From: an uncultured Cellvibrionales bacterium
Lineage (GTDB): Bacteria > Pseudomonadota > Gammaproteobacteria > Pseudomonadales > UBA7239
DNA: 35,985 nt
Reading direction: 5' to 3'
Assembly: GCA_937864065.1 (NCBI GenBank)
Contig: CALMIC010000029.1
Location: 1 to 35,985, forward strand
Of this stretch, positions 1 to 13,896 are shown piece after piece. Made by a program: the position numbers and the translations under genes. Within the stretch, counting starts at the first letter, position 1. The number at the start of each line of letters is the position of its first letter. The notes beneath the pieces are model-generated. The model worked only from the letters and a program-made list of their open reading frames with translations, made no database searches and had not been told where the DNA came from.

Positions 1-2
1 AT

Positions 3-1943
3 GCCTATGGCACGGTGGACTGGCTGGTCGGCGCCGATGTGATGGTTGGCAAGAAGAAGGCACTGCGTTTTTTTGAAAACCCCGCGCTGGACAAATCCTC
101 TATTGGGCATGCCGGCGACTATTACGATGGCATGGATGTGCATTTTTCCAGTGGCGTTTTCAATCGCGCCTATTTCCTGCTGGCCAATACGGCTGGCTGG
201 GATCCCGCCAAGGCATTCAAGGTTTTCTATTACGCCAATGTGAACTACTGGGTGCCGAGCTCGGATTTTGTCGATGCGGCCTGCGGTGTGCTGAGTGCTG
301 CCGGCGACCTGGCCTATGACAAGCAGGCGGTCAAGGCAGCTTTCCAGACGGTCGGTGTCGAATGCCCGTTGCCGGTTACCGATGTTGATGGTGATTTCAT
401 GGATGATGACTGGGAGGCGGCTAATGGCCTGAATCCGTCAGTCAACGATGCGAGTGAAGATCCGGATGGCGATGGCCTGAGCAACCGCCAGGAATATTTT
501 GCAGGCACCGACCCGCAGGATGCCGATACCGACGGTGATAACATCGCTGATTCCTACGACCCGCTGCCGACAGACGGCGACTGGCTGGGCCTGGTTGCCT
601 ATGACACCGTGTTCAACCGCGGTGATGGCGCCAAGGCGCTGGCCGGTTCCGCGGTGGCCAGCGGCGATGTCGATGGCGATGGCTATGATGACATCATCAT
701 CGGCGCGCCGAACTATGACTACAAATACCAGCGTTACCGTTACCCGGATATCGGCTTCGTGGTAGTGGTGTCCGGCAAGACCGGTGGCGTGTTGTGGTAC
801 AACATCGGTGACAACAAGGGGCAGTTCTACGGCAAGGCTGTCGCAGCGACATCCGATCTCGACAAGGATGGTGTAGCTGATTTTGTTGTAGGTGTGCCGG
901 GCTATGACCCGTTTGATTACGGCAGTTACCGTTATGTGAAGGATGTCGGCCTTGTGCTGGCATACAGCGTGTTCGATTTCGACCCGTTTACCGGCGCTGC
1001 GTACATCAATGCCTTTGTGGGGGATTATGCCGGCGACCGCTTTGGTTCGGCTGTCGCCGGATCCGGTGATATCGACAATGATGGTTACGGCGATATTGTC
1101 ATCGGTGCCCCCGGTGTCGACACCACCGATTCCATCAGCCTGTTCAAGGACGCAGGTGCGGTTTACGTCGTTGAAGTCAGTTCCGGGTCGCTGATTGCGG
1201 CTTACTACAACGGTGGCGCCAAGGACAATTATGGTGCGGCAGTGGCCGGGGTTGGCGACATCACCGGTGACGGTTATGAGGATGTCATTGCCGGTGCCCC
1301 GCTGGCGGATGATGAAGGCAAGGATTCGGGTTTCGTGGATATCCTGACCCCGGTGAATAACGGTTATCACAACCAGTATCTGCCTGGCCTGGCAGCTGGT
1401 GACCGTTTCGGCGCTAGCGTAGCCGCAGCCGGTGATGTCAATGCCGACGGTATCCCGGATTTTATTGTCGGGTATCCCTATGCCAACAAGAAGGCAGGTG
1501 GTGCCGCCATTTTCCTTGGTACGGGCAACCTCAGCCAGATCGGCTTTCTCCGCAGTATGGAAGGGGATTTGCCGGGTGATGCAATGGGCAGCGCCGTAGC
1601 TGGTGTGTCTGATGTCGATGGTGATGGTCGCAACGATATTCTCGTCGGCTCTCCCGGCGTAGATGTCATCGACAACGCAACGGGCAAGAAGCTGGCGGAC
1701 GCCGGTCGCGTCCAGCTGTTCTCCGGTGCCGATGGCAGCGAGATCTGGTCAGCCGATGGCAACGCGGCCAAGGATTACTTCGGCTGGGCTGTGGCGAGTG
1801 GTGACGTGAACAACGACGGCGCCGGTGATGCTGTCATCGGTGCAAAGGGCGATGACCTGCCCGGTGGCACGGCCAACAAGCCGAAGCTGGTGAAGGATAC
1901 GGGTTCCGTCGCTGTCATCAACGGCAAGGCAATTGCGCCATAA
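3..1943 (+). CDS. Secreted M4 (thermolysin-like) metallopeptidase C-terminal part, Ca-binding thrombospondin-3-like module and FG-GAP (integrin-alpha-like) beta-propeller; 5' end truncated by the window
   Basis: The frame is open to the window edge ([14 protein letters not shown]...). [45 protein letters not shown] resembles the M4 C-terminal domain. This is followed by DxDxDG acidic repeats and seven FG-GAP-like repeats (e.g. [25 protein letters not shown]). Confidence 0.85.
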   Translation, partial: AYGTVDWLVGADVMVGKKKALRFFENPALDKSSIGHAGDYYDGMDVHFSSGVFNRAYFLLANTAGWDPAKAFKVFYYANVNYWVPSSDFVDAACGVLSAAGDLAYDKQAVKAAFQTVGVECPLPVTDVDGDFMDDDWEAANGLNPSVNDASEDPDGDGLSNRQEYFAGTDPQDADTDGDNIADSYDPLPTDGDWLGLVAYDTVFNRGDGAKALAGSAVASGDVDGDGYDDIIIGAPNYDYKYQRYRYPDIGFVVVVSGKTGGVLWYNIGDNKGQFYGKAVAATSDLDKDGVADFVVGVPGYDPFDYGSYRYVKDVGLVLAYSVFDFDPFTGAAYINAFVGDYAGDRFGSAVAGSGDIDNDGYGDIVIGAPGVDTTDSISLFKDAGAVYVVEVSSGSLIAAYYNGGAKDNYGAAVAGVGDITGDGYEDVIAGAPLADDEGKDSGFVDILTPVNNGYHNQYLPGLAAGDRFGASVAAAGDVNADGIPDFIVGYPYANKKAGGAAIFLGTGNLSQIGFLRSMEGDLPGDAMGSAVAGVSDVDGDGRNDILVGSPGVDVIDNATGKKLADAGRVQLFSGADGSEIWSADGNAAKDYFGWAVASGDVNNDGAGDAVIGAKGDDLPGGTANKPKLVKDTGSVAVINGKAIAP

Positions 1944-1957
1944 CGCGGGAGTGGCCC

Positions 1958-2335
1958 ATGAATGAGAAGCTGACGCCGGAGCAGTACCACATCTGCCGGG
2001 AGAAAGGCACCGAACGCGCTTTCACCGGCAAGTACTGGGATTGCAAGGAGGACGGCATATACCGCTGTGTATGCTGTGGCCAGCCATTGTTCGACAGCAG
2101 GACGAAATACGATTCCGGCAGCGGTTGGCCCAGTTTCTGGCAGCCGCTGGTCGAGCAGGCCATTACTGAACACCGCGACAGCAGCCACGGCATGATCCGT
2201 ACGGAAGTGGTTTGCAGCCGGTGTGATGCACACCTTGGCCACGTATTTCCCGACGGGCCGCAGCCGACCGGATTACGCTACTGTATCAACTCCGCGTCAC
2301 TGGACCTGGTGGCGCGTCAGGAGGGTGATGCATGA
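1958..2335 (+). CDS. msrB: Peptide-methionine (R)-S-oxide reductase
   Basis: Two Zn-binding CxxC pairs (CVCC, CSRC), [10 protein letters not shown] motif and catalytic RYCINSASL. Confidence 0.95.
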   Translation: MNEKLTPEQYHICREKGTERAFTGKYWDCKEDGIYRCVCCGQPLFDSRTKYDSGSGWPSFWQPLVEQAITEHRDSSHGMIRTEVVCSRCDAHLGHVFPDGPQPTGLRYCINSASLDLVARQEGDA

Positions 2336-2811
2336 GTACGGTTTTCGATTTTTCGGCTGCGGGTATTGATGGCAAACCCGTTGATCTCTCGGCTTATCGC
2401 GGCAAGGTGTTGCTGATCGTCAACACGGCCAGCAAGTGCGGGTTCACCCCGCAGTACAAGGGCCTGCAGAAACTGTTCGAGCAGTACCGCGAACGCGGCT
2501 TCGAGGTGCTTGGATTCCCGTGTGACCAGTTCGGCCACCAGGAGCCGGGTACTGAGGCCGAGATCAACAGCTTCTGCGAGCTGAACTTCGGTGTCAGTTT
2601 CCCGCTGTTTGCCAAGATCGAGGTCAACGGCAAGGATGCGCACCCGCTGTTTGCCCACCTCAAGGCCGAGGCGCCGGGCCTGCTCGGCAGTGAGGGCATC
2701 AAGTGGAACTTCACCAAGTTCCTGGTAGACCGAGAGGGCAGGGTGGTGTCCCGCTATGCCCCGGCTACTTCGCCGGAAGCGATTGCGAAGGATGTCGAAG
2801 TCCTGCTCTGA
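2332..2811 (+). CDS. Glutathione peroxidase family protein (Cys type)
   Basis: [30 protein letters not shown] and [13 protein letters not shown] motifs. Its start overlaps the msrB stop by 4 nt. Confidence 0.93.
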   Translation: MSTVFDFSAAGIDGKPVDLSAYRGKVLLIVNTASKCGFTPQYKGLQKLFEQYRERGFEVLGFPCDQFGHQEPGTEAEINSFCELNFGVSFPLFAKIEVNGKDAHPLFAHLKAEAPGLLGSEGIKWNFTKFLVDREGRVVSRYAPATSPEAIAKDVEVLL

Positions 2812-2905
2812 TCCTGTCTTCGCCCGCCCTGCCGGTAGGCTTTGCAGGCAGCCGCGTTTACAATGCGCGCCATCCTTATCCGGCCCGGGCTATCGAGAGG
2901 CGAAC

Positions 2906-4168
2906 ATGGCGGCAGCAAAAGGCGGCAAATCAGCAAAAAAAGCGGGTAAATCCGGCATCAACAAGGTCGTGCTGGCCTATTCTGGTGGCCTGGACACCTC
3001 CATCATCCTGAAGTGGCTGCAGCAGGAATACGGCTGCGAGGTGGTGACCTTCACCGCCGATATCGGCCAGGGTGAGGAGCTGGAGCCGGCCCGCGCCAAG
3101 GCGAAAGCCATGGGCATCAAGCAGATCTACATCGATGACCTGCGCGAGGAATTCGTGCGGGATTTCGTCTTCCCGATGTTCCGCGCCAATGCGATCTACG
3201 AGGGCGAATACCTGCTCGGCACCTCGATTGCGCGCCCGCTGATTGCCAAGCGACTCATCGAGATCGCCAACGAAACCGGTGCCGATGCCATTTCCCACGG
3301 CGCCACCGGCAAGGGCAATGACCAGGTGCGTTTCGAGCTGGGCGCCTATGCCCTGAAGCCGGGCGTGAAGGTGATTGCCCCGTGGCGCGAATGGAGCCTC
3401 AATTCGCGTGAAACGCTGATGGCCTACGCGAAGAAGCACAAGATCCCGGTCGATTTCGCCAAGGCCGGCAAGAAGTCGCCGTACTCGATGGATGCCAACC
3501 TGCTGCATATTTCCTACGAGGGCGGCGGCCTGGAAGACCCGTGGTGGGAGCCGGAAGAAGATATGTGGCGCTGGACCGTGTCGCCGGAAAAGGCGCCCGA
3601 CCAGCCCGAGTACATCGAGTTCACCTATAGGAAAGGTGACATCGTCGCGATCAACGGCAAGAAACTGTCGCCGGCCAAAGTGCTGGCGCAGCTCAATGCA
3701 CTGGGTGGCAAGCACGGTGTCGGCCGTCTCGACCTGGTCGAGAACCGCTATGTCGGCATGAAGTCGCGCGGCGCCTATGAAACGCCGGGTGGCACCATCA
3801 TGCTGAAGGCGCACCGTGCGATCGAGTCGATCACGCTGGACCGCGAAGTGGCGCACCTGAAGGATGACCTGATGCCGCGCTATGCGTCACTGGTCTACAA
3901 CGGGTACTGGTGGAGCCCCGAGCGCCTGATGCTGCAGACGATGATTGATGAGTCACAGCAGTTCGTGAATGGCGTAGTGCGCGTGAAGTTGTACAAGGGC
4001 AACGTCACGATCGCTGGCCGCAAGTCTGACGATTCGATCTTCGATGCGACGATCGCGACTTTCGAGGACGATGGCGGCGCCTACAATCAGAAGGATGCCG
4101 AAGGTTTCATCAAGCTGAATGCGCTGCGCATGCGCATCCAGGCGCTGAAGGGCCGCAAGCTGCGCTGA
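2906..4168 (+). CDS. argG: Argininosuccinate synthase
   Basis: [20 protein letters not shown]-loop-like PP-motif and full-length argininosuccinate synthase character. Start chosen at ATG 2906; the ORF track extends further upstream over the preceding gene. Confidence 0.96.
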   Translation: MAAAKGGKSAKKAGKSGINKVVLAYSGGLDTSIILKWLQQEYGCEVVTFTADIGQGEELEPARAKAKAMGIKQIYIDDLREEFVRDFVFPMFRANAIYEGEYLLGTSIARPLIAKRLIEIANETGADAISHGATGKGNDQVRFELGAYALKPGVKVIAPWREWSLNSRETLMAYAKKHKIPVDFAKAGKKSPYSMDANLLHISYEGGGLEDPWWEPEEDMWRWTVSPEKAPDQPEYIEFTYRKGDIVAINGKKLSPAKVLAQLNALGGKHGVGRLDLVENRYVGMKSRGAYETPGGTIMLKAHRAIESITLDREVAHLKDDLMPRYASLVYNGYWWSPERLMLQTMIDESQQFVNGVVRVKLYKGNVTIAGRKSDDSIFDATIATFEDDGGAYNQKDAEGFIKLNALRMRIQALKGRKLR

Positions 4169-4879
4169 TCAGGTCTTCTCGACCAGCGCGGCAATGGCAG
4201 CCAGGGCCTCCGGGTCCTGCTGCTTGAGCTTGTTGGCGATGGTGTGCTGGAAGAAATAGCGGAAATCCGGGTGGTCCTGCGCGCTGTAGAGGCAGTCGTC
4301 CCCGGGTAGTACCGGAGTCTTCTGGCTGCGGCCGGCATCCACCAGCATGGCAAGGATGCGGCCGTCGCACAGCAACTGCCAGCTGATCACTTCTGTCAGC
4401 ATCAGCGTGTTCGGCAGCTTGGATGCCAGCACGGCATGCGTGCCGATATTGTCCGGGATTTCCTGCAGCACTTCCTCGGGGTTCGTGCAGTGGTACTGGT
4501 AATAGCTCGCGCTGGTTTCCAGTTCGATGATCTTGTGCTCGGGCGGATCGAAAAAAATCTCGTCGATGCCCGGGTCGTAATAACCCTCGAACTGGCCTTC
4601 GAGCGGGTCCTCGATGTCGGTGCAGGGCACGATGTCGGTCATCCAGGGCACGAGACCAACCACCTCACCGCTGTCGCGCAGGCCCCAGCAGAGGATCTTC
4701 AGCGCAAAGTATTTGCCGGGATGTGTCTTGTTGCTGTACAGCATTTCCAGCCCGTCGAATTCGGGCGACAGGCGGATAAACGGCGCATTGGCCAGTTCGC
4801 TGAGGGGTTTGCGGGAAAACAGGTCGATGACGTTATCCGGCTTGTTGTTGCCGGTATCGGGACGGTCAGGCGTGCTCAT
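4169..4879 (-). CDS. Conserved hypothetical protein
   Basis: Long ORF on the opposite strand from argG with a balanced soluble-protein composition. Start taken at MSTPDRPD (4879) rather than the track start at 4906. Confidence 0.75.
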   Translation of the reverse strand: MSTPDRPDTGNNKPDNVIDLFSRKPLSELANAPFIRLSPEFDGLEMLYSNKTHPGKYFALKILCWGLRDSGEVVGLVPWMTDIVPCTDIEDPLEGQFEGYYDPGIDEIFFDPPEHKIIELETSASYYQYHCTNPEEVLQEIPDNIGTHAVLASKLPNTLMLTEVISWQLLCDGRILAMLVDAGRSQKTPVLPGDDCLYSAQDHPDFRYFFQHTIANKLKQQDPEALAAIAALVEKT

Positions 4880-5023
4880 GGACGGCCTCCTGAACGGATG
4901 GGGCATATGGCGGGTACCCGGACCGGGTTCGCCCTGTAGAATGTCACCCGTCTTTGTTTACAGTATCGATTCACGTCGGAAACCACAATAGCTGCTGCCC
5001 AAAAAAGCGTTCACCCACTATAT

Positions 5024-5587
5024 ATGCGGCCTGATCCTGCACTATCAAGTGCGCCCCGAGCGCATGACATCGAGCGTGTTTTCAACGCGACGTTTGCCGT
5101 GAGCCTGAATACGGTGCTGGTCGGTGGTGCTGACGAGCCGTTCTACCGGCCCGCAGACGACGAGGATCCGCGTCACCGGTTGTTCTATCGCGAGGATTTT
5201 GCCTCGAGTTGCCTTCATGAGATAGCGCACTGGCTGGTTGCTGGGCCGGAGCGCCGCCTGCTGCCGGACTGGGGGTACTGGTACGCGCCCGATGGCCGCA
5301 ACACACAACAACAGCAGCAGTTCGAGCAGGTGGAAGTGAAGCCGCAGGCGCTGGAATGGCTGCTGCATATCGCCTGTGGCCTGCGATTCCGCGTCAGCCT
5401 GGATAACCTGGGCGAACATGCCGGTGACGGGTGCGAGTTCAGGGACCGCGTTTACCACCAGGCCTGCCGTTATGTGTGCGAGGGCGTTAACGAGCGCACT
5501 GCGGCCTTGTACCGGGCGTTTGCTGTTGCTTTTGGCGGCCCGCCCGACATCCCGTCACTGCGGCTGACCCGTGCCGCCCTGGACTGA
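5024..5587 (+). CDS. epmC: Elongation factor P hydroxylase (EpmC/YfcM family)
   Basis: FASSCLHEIAHWLVAGPERR, DWGYWYAPDGR and QFEQVEVKPQALEWLLHIACG motifs characteristic of YfcM. Confidence 0.9.
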   Translation: MRPDPALSSAPRAHDIERVFNATFAVSLNTVLVGGADEPFYRPADDEDPRHRLFYREDFASSCLHEIAHWLVAGPERRLLPDWGYWYAPDGRNTQQQQQFEQVEVKPQALEWLLHIACGLRFRVSLDNLGEHAGDGCEFRDRVYHQACRYVCEGVNERTAALYRAFAVAFGGPPDIPSLRLTRAALD

Positions 5588-5589
5588 AC

Positions 5590-6588
5590 ATGCGAATTGT
5601 TGCCGATGAAAACATCGCCTTTGCCCGGGAATTTTTCGCGCCCCTCGGGGAACTGGTGCTGTTGCCGGGCCGCTTGATCGCGGCAGCCGACATCGCCGCG
5701 GCTGATGTGTTGCTGGTGCGTTCTGTCACGCCGGTCAATGCGGCATTGCTGGCGGATAGCCGGGTGCGCTTTGTCGGTAGCTGCACGATCGGCACCGACC
5801 ATGTCGACACTGCCTGGCTGGATGCCCACAGCATCGCGTTCGCCCATGCGCCCGGCTGCAATGCACGGGCTGTGGTCGAGTATGTGTTGTCCTCATTGCT
5901 GGCACTGGGCGTCGATATGCTGGCCAGCCGCATCGGTGTCGTCGGCTGCGGCAATGTCGGCGGGCAATTGCTGCGTTGCCTGCAACAGGCAGGAGCGCAG
6001 GTTGTGGGTTGCGACCCTTTTCTCAAAGATACTGCGCTGCCACTCGTGCCATTCGAACAGGTACTCACGCGCGAGGTGATTTGCCTGCATACCCCGCTGA
6101 CCCGTTCCGGCCCGCATCCTACGTTTCACCTGTTCGACGAGGCCGTGATCGCGAGCCTGTCGCCCGGCACGGTGCTGCTGAATGCCGGTCGCGGTGCGGT
6201 GATCGATAATGCTGCGCTGTTGCGCCGGCTGCAGCAGCGATCCGACCTGCGTGTCGTGCTTGATGTGTGGGAAAACGAGCCCGCAATCGATGGTGGCTTG
6301 CTCGACCAGGTTGCCATCGGTACGCCGCATATCGCCGGTTACAGTGCCGAGGGCAAGCTGCGCGGCACCCGGATGGTGTACGAAGCCCTGTGCCGTTTTC
6401 TCGGTGTTGACCCGGCGGACGTGGCGGTCGGGCTGGCTGGCATCGTCGAACCGTATGATGTGGGGGTTGATGATGCTGCGCTGCGGCAGGCCTATCCCGC
6501 CAGCGGCGCACAGGGTTTTGACCGCTTGCGCCGCGACTACCGCGCTCGTCGCGAATGCCCGGTGCCAGTCGGGCGCGTCACGCTATAG
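5590..6588 (+). CDS. pdxB: Erythronate-4-phosphate dehydrogenase
   Basis: MRIVADENI start, VGSCTIGTDHVD, GVVGCGNVGGQLL Rossmann motif, LNAGRGAVIDN and LDVWENEP. Confidence 0.93.
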   Translation: MRIVADENIAFAREFFAPLGELVLLPGRLIAAADIAAADVLLVRSVTPVNAALLADSRVRFVGSCTIGTDHVDTAWLDAHSIAFAHAPGCNARAVVEYVLSSLLALGVDMLASRIGVVGCGNVGGQLLRCLQQAGAQVVGCDPFLKDTALPLVPFEQVLTREVICLHTPLTRSGPHPTFHLFDEAVIASLSPGTVLLNAGRGAVIDNAALLRRLQQRSDLRVVLDVWENEPAIDGGLLDQVAIGTPHIAGYSAEGKLRGTRMVYEALCRFLGVDPADVAVGLAGIVEPYDVGVDDAALRQAYPASGAQGFDRLRRDYRARRECPVPVGRVTL

Positions 6589-6691
6589 ATCCCTGTGCCA
6601 GATCAAACACCACTGCCCCGCCAGCCGGCACAATCAAGGTGGCTAGAGAAGAGATTCGCCGGCAGGCGAACGAGAATAACGGAGGCAGGTA

Positions 6692-7168
6692 ATGAATCTT
6701 TGTGCACGCGACATTATGGTCAGTGATGTGTTTTCAGTGACTCCCTGTATGTCACTGGTCGATATGGACAGCGCCTTCCTGCAGCGCGGGATATCCGGGG
6801 CGCCGGTGGTGGAAGGGGGCAAGTTGCGCGGTGTCGTGTCACGTGCGGACATCAGCCGCAAACTGTCGGAAACTGTGCAGGCGGCCAGTGCGCCCGAGGT
6901 GCCGCGCGGATCGTTGATCGATCTGATGACAGCCGCTTCCCGCAACGTCAAGCCGGCTTTCGAGCGGGTTCGTGAATTGTGCGTGGGCGACATCATGGTC
7001 GAGAAGGTCGTCACGGTAGCGCCAGCTGCGCCCGTTGAGGAAGTCGCCCGCCTGATGGTCGAGCGCAAGATACACCGGGTGCTGGTGGTCGAGCAGGACC
7101 GGCTGGTCGGCCTCATTTCCACGCTGGATCTCGTCAGGGCCATGCTGCTGGAGCGCCAGGCGGCTTGA
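6692..7168 (+). CDS. CBS-domain pair protein
   Basis: Two CBS motifs (ARDIMVSDVFSVTPCMSLVDM...SGAPVVEGGKLRGVVSRADI; VGDIMVEKVVTVAPAAPVEEVARLM...HRVLVVEQDRLVGLISTLDLVRAM). Confidence 0.88.
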   Translation: MNLCARDIMVSDVFSVTPCMSLVDMDSAFLQRGISGAPVVEGGKLRGVVSRADISRKLSETVQAASAPEVPRGSLIDLMTAASRNVKPAFERVRELCVGDIMVEKVVTVAPAAPVEEVARLMVERKIHRVLVVEQDRLVGLISTLDLVRAMLLERQAA

Positions 7169-7231
7169 CGACCGGTCGCCCGGACCGGGCGGGATGCGAT
7201 AGGATCAATCATCGCAGCCAGTATTGCAGTC

Positions 7232-8461
7232 ATGTTTGCCCATCCCGTCCTGTGCCGGTTGTTGCTTGTGACCCTGCTCATCCTGGGAGGGGGTTCACTG
7301 CGCGCGCAGGATGCCCATGAGCTCAGTGACATGGCCGAGCCGATGCTGCTGCCACCGCCGGCGCCGGTGGCAGTGCCGTCTGCCGGCCAGCTGGCCGGCG
7401 CGCAGTCCACTACCACAACGCCTTACGAGATCAGCATCCTGTTTCTCTACACGCCGGATGCCGTGCGTTTATACGGCAGCGAGGCGGCGGTAAAGAGCCG
7501 TATTGACCTGATCGTCAGCTTTGCCAACACGGCCTATAGCAACAGTGGTATTGACCTGCGCATCGTGAAGGCGGCAACAGACCTGGTCTATTACGACAAT
7601 GCCAACACGACGGCCACCGCGTTCAGCCATCTCGGCAACAAGACGCACCCGGCATTCATGGGCGTCAACAAGCGGCGCATGGAAACGCAGGCCGACTTTG
7701 TCGTGCTGGTGCGGCCGCAGAAAGCTGATGCCTCGGTCTGCGGCAAGGCCTATTTTGTCGGCGACGTGGCCAATCCGGCGACCGATTACTGGACGCTCGG
7801 CGGTTATGCCTACGCCCATGTCTCGATCAATTGTTATGACTTTGTGCTGGCGCATGAGCTGGGCCACATCATGGGCCTGGTGCACTCGCGCGATGCGGTA
7901 GGGGAGACCAATGTCGGCAAGTCCTACCCCTATGCCTCCGGCTACAGGGTCGCGAATGATTTCAACACGATACTGGCGTCCACCAAGGGCTATCCGCCGC
8001 CGCTGGCCTGTTGCAGTTACCTGCCGGTTTTTTCCTCGCCGGCTGCTACCTGTACCGGCAAGAGCGGTGTGCCGAAATCGTGCGGGGTCGACAGTGCGCT
8101 CAGCAACGGTGCTGATGCCGTCAAGGCGATCAACAATATCGCGGCGCAATTGCCACGCTTTTCCGACGACAGCGACAGCGACGGCATGCCGGACTGGTTC
8201 GAGCACTTCTGGGGGCTTGACCGTTTCAATCCGGCCGATGCCTCCGGGGATATCGATGGCGATGGCTTGACCAACCTCGGCGAATTCCATCTCGAAACAT
8301 TTGCCCGTCAGATCAGCGGTTTGCCGAAGCCTGCCATCGACACGGATGGCGATGGGCTGCTGGATGGCAATGATCCCTTCCCGACTATCAATGGCAATCC
8401 GGTACTGGAGCTGAACAGCCCCTATGCGGGCAGCCGCATCCACGAACAGGTATCTCCCTGA
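7232..8461 (+). CDS. Secreted reprolysin-like (M12B / peptidyl-Asp metallopeptidase-like) zinc protease with C-terminal thrombospondin-3-like Ca-binding repeats
   Basis: N-terminal hydrophobic signal sequence, zinc motif HELGHIMGLVH (7853-7885), C-terminal DSDSDGMPDWFE...DIDGDGLTNLGEF...DTDGDGLLDGNDPFP. Confidence 0.85.
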   Translation: MFAHPVLCRLLLVTLLILGGGSLRAQDAHELSDMAEPMLLPPPAPVAVPSAGQLAGAQSTTTTPYEISILFLYTPDAVRLYGSEAAVKSRIDLIVSFANTAYSNSGIDLRIVKAATDLVYYDNANTTATAFSHLGNKTHPAFMGVNKRRMETQADFVVLVRPQKADASVCGKAYFVGDVANPATDYWTLGGYAYAHVSINCYDFVLAHELGHIMGLVHSRDAVGETNVGKSYPYASGYRVANDFNTILASTKGYPPPLACCSYLPVFSSPAATCTGKSGVPKSCGVDSALSNGADAVKAINNIAAQLPRFSDDSDSDGMPDWFEHFWGLDRFNPADASGDIDGDGLTNLGEFHLETFARQISGLPKPAIDTDGDGLLDGNDPFPTINGNPVLELNSPYAGSRIHEQVSP

Positions 8462-8536
8462 TTGCCAAAGCCGGCCCTGCTGGCTAGAGTGGCCCCGCTT
8501 TGCTTCCCCCCTGGATCCTCTTTGCGGTTTTTGGCC

Positions 8537-9616
8537 ATGACGCCCTTGCAGCGCTACCAGCAGGACCTGTTGCGACCGGATTTTGTCGCCGACCCCGCCC
8601 AGAAAATGGCCGTGGACCATTTGCAGCGCTTGTACGACGACCTGCTGGCACAACCGGCCGGCGGCTTGCTGGCAGGCCTGTTCCGGCGCAGCAGGAAACC
8701 TTGCAAGGGCCTCTATTTCTGGGGCGGGGTAGGGCGCGGCAAGACCTACCTGATGGATACCTTTTTCGAGTCGCTGCCGTTTGACCATAAGCTGCGCCTG
8801 CATTTCCACCGTTTCATGCGCCGCGTGCACCAGGAAATCCGCACACTGAAAGACCAGAAGAACCCGCTTGATATCGTGGCAGATCGACTGGCCAGTGAGG
8901 CGCGTGTGCTCTGTTTCGACGAATTCTTCGTCTCGGACATCGCCGATGCGATGATCCTCGGCAACCTGATGGAGAAGCTGTTCGCGCGAGGCGTGAGCCT
9001 GGTGGCCACTTCAAATATCGTGCCGGACCGCCTGTACGAGAACGGGCTGCAGCGCGAGCGCTTCCTGCCGGCCATTGCCATCCTCAAGGCCCATGTCGAG
9101 GTGGTGAATGTCGATGGCGGCACCGACTACCGCCTGCGCACCCTGGAACAGGCCGAGCTCTACCACTGGCCGCTCGATGAACAGGCAGACACGACACTGG
9201 CCCGCAGTTTTGCCGCGCTGTCGCCAGTGGCTGGCCATGACGATGTCGAGCTGGAGATCGAGGGCCGTACCATCCGGGCGCGCAAGGAGGCCGATGACGT
9301 GGCCTGGTTTGACTTTGCCGCCCTCTGCGACGGCCCGCGTTCGCAGAATGACTATATCGAGCTGGCGAAGGAGTACCACTCGGTGCTGTTGTCCAATGTG
9401 CCGGCCTTGCACAGCGGCATCGACGACCAGGTCCGCCGCTTCATCAACCTGGTGGACGAGTTCTATGACCGCAACGTCAAGCTGGTCATCTCGGCGGCAA
9501 AGCCGCTGGAGGACCTCTACAGCGGCGGCCGGTTGACCTTCGAGTTCCAGCGCACGCAGAGCCGCTTGCTGGAGATGCAATCGCACGAATATCTGGCACG
9601 GGAGCACCGTCCCTGA
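8537..9616 (+). CDS. zapE: Cell-division-associated AFG1-like ATPase
   Basis: LYFWGGVGRGKTYLMDTFFESLP Walker A, LCFDEFFVSDIADAMILG Walker B, FIDQVRRFINLVDEFYDRNVKLVIS-type C-terminus. Start at MTPLQRYQQDL (8537). Confidence 0.93.
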   Translation: MTPLQRYQQDLLRPDFVADPAQKMAVDHLQRLYDDLLAQPAGGLLAGLFRRSRKPCKGLYFWGGVGRGKTYLMDTFFESLPFDHKLRLHFHRFMRRVHQEIRTLKDQKNPLDIVADRLASEARVLCFDEFFVSDIADAMILGNLMEKLFARGVSLVATSNIVPDRLYENGLQRERFLPAIAILKAHVEVVNVDGGTDYRLRTLEQAELYHWPLDEQADTTLARSFAALSPVAGHDDVELEIEGRTIRARKEADDVAWFDFAALCDGPRSQNDYIELAKEYHSVLLSNVPALHSGIDDQVRRFINLVDEFYDRNVKLVISAAKPLEDLYSGGRLTFEFQRTQSRLLEMQSHEYLAREHRP

Positions 9617-9775
9617 CGGGGCGATTCGTTGTCTGGATAAGCCCTTTCTGGTAGTCTGGCTTCCCGTCCCAGAGGTGATTGGAGCAGTGTTTTCTGCCCT
9701 GCAGCCGGCCACCCGTTCAACCAGTTTTTAATGTCCCGCAGGCGAGCTCCGATGCTGCAAGTGTCGGAGATGTAA

Positions 9776-12268
<2,493 letters not shown>

Positions 12269-12286
12269 ACAAAAACACAAAATTGA

Positions 12287-13588
<1,302 letters not shown>

Positions 13589-13605
13589 GCCGATAGCACG
13601 CCAAC

Positions 13606-13896
13606 ATGAAATGGGTCGTGCTGGTTCTGCTTCTGCTGCTGGGCTTCCTGCAGTACCGGCTATGGGTCGGTGAAGGCAGCCTGGCGCAGATTGCCCAGCT
13701 CAAGCGCGATATCCAGAAACAGCAGCTGGAAAACGCCCATTTGCGTGCACGCAATCAGGCGCTGGCGGCCGAGATCGAGGCGCTGAAAAAAGGCACGAGC
13801 ATTGAAGACCGTGCGCGGCGCGACATGGGCATGATCCGCAAGGACGAGACCTTCGTGCTGATTGTTGACGAGCAGGAAAAGGCGTCGAAGAAATGA
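13606..13896 (+). CDS. ftsB: Cell division protein FtsB
   Basis: Short protein with one N-terminal TM helix and coiled coil (LQYRLWVGEGSLAQIAQLKRDIQKQ...), located between eno and ispD as in many gammaproteobacteria. Confidence 0.93.
   Translation: MKWVVLVLLLLLGFLQYRLWVGEGSLAQIAQLKRDIQKQQLENAHLRARNQALAAEIEALKKGTSIEDRARRDMGMIRKDETFVLIVDEQEKASKK

Noticed and set aside
438-1370. 310-aa minus-strand ORF inside the FG-GAP gene
   Set aside because: Shadow ORF of a repetitive GC-rich gene; the plus frame has clear FG-GAP repeats.
2930-3856. 308-aa minus-strand ORF inside argG
   Set aside because: Antisense shadow of a clear housekeeping gene; no recognisable motifs.
7469-8830. 453-aa minus-strand ORF across the protease and zapE
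   Set aside because: Spans two clearly coding plus-strand genes; composition typical of an antisense shadow frame.
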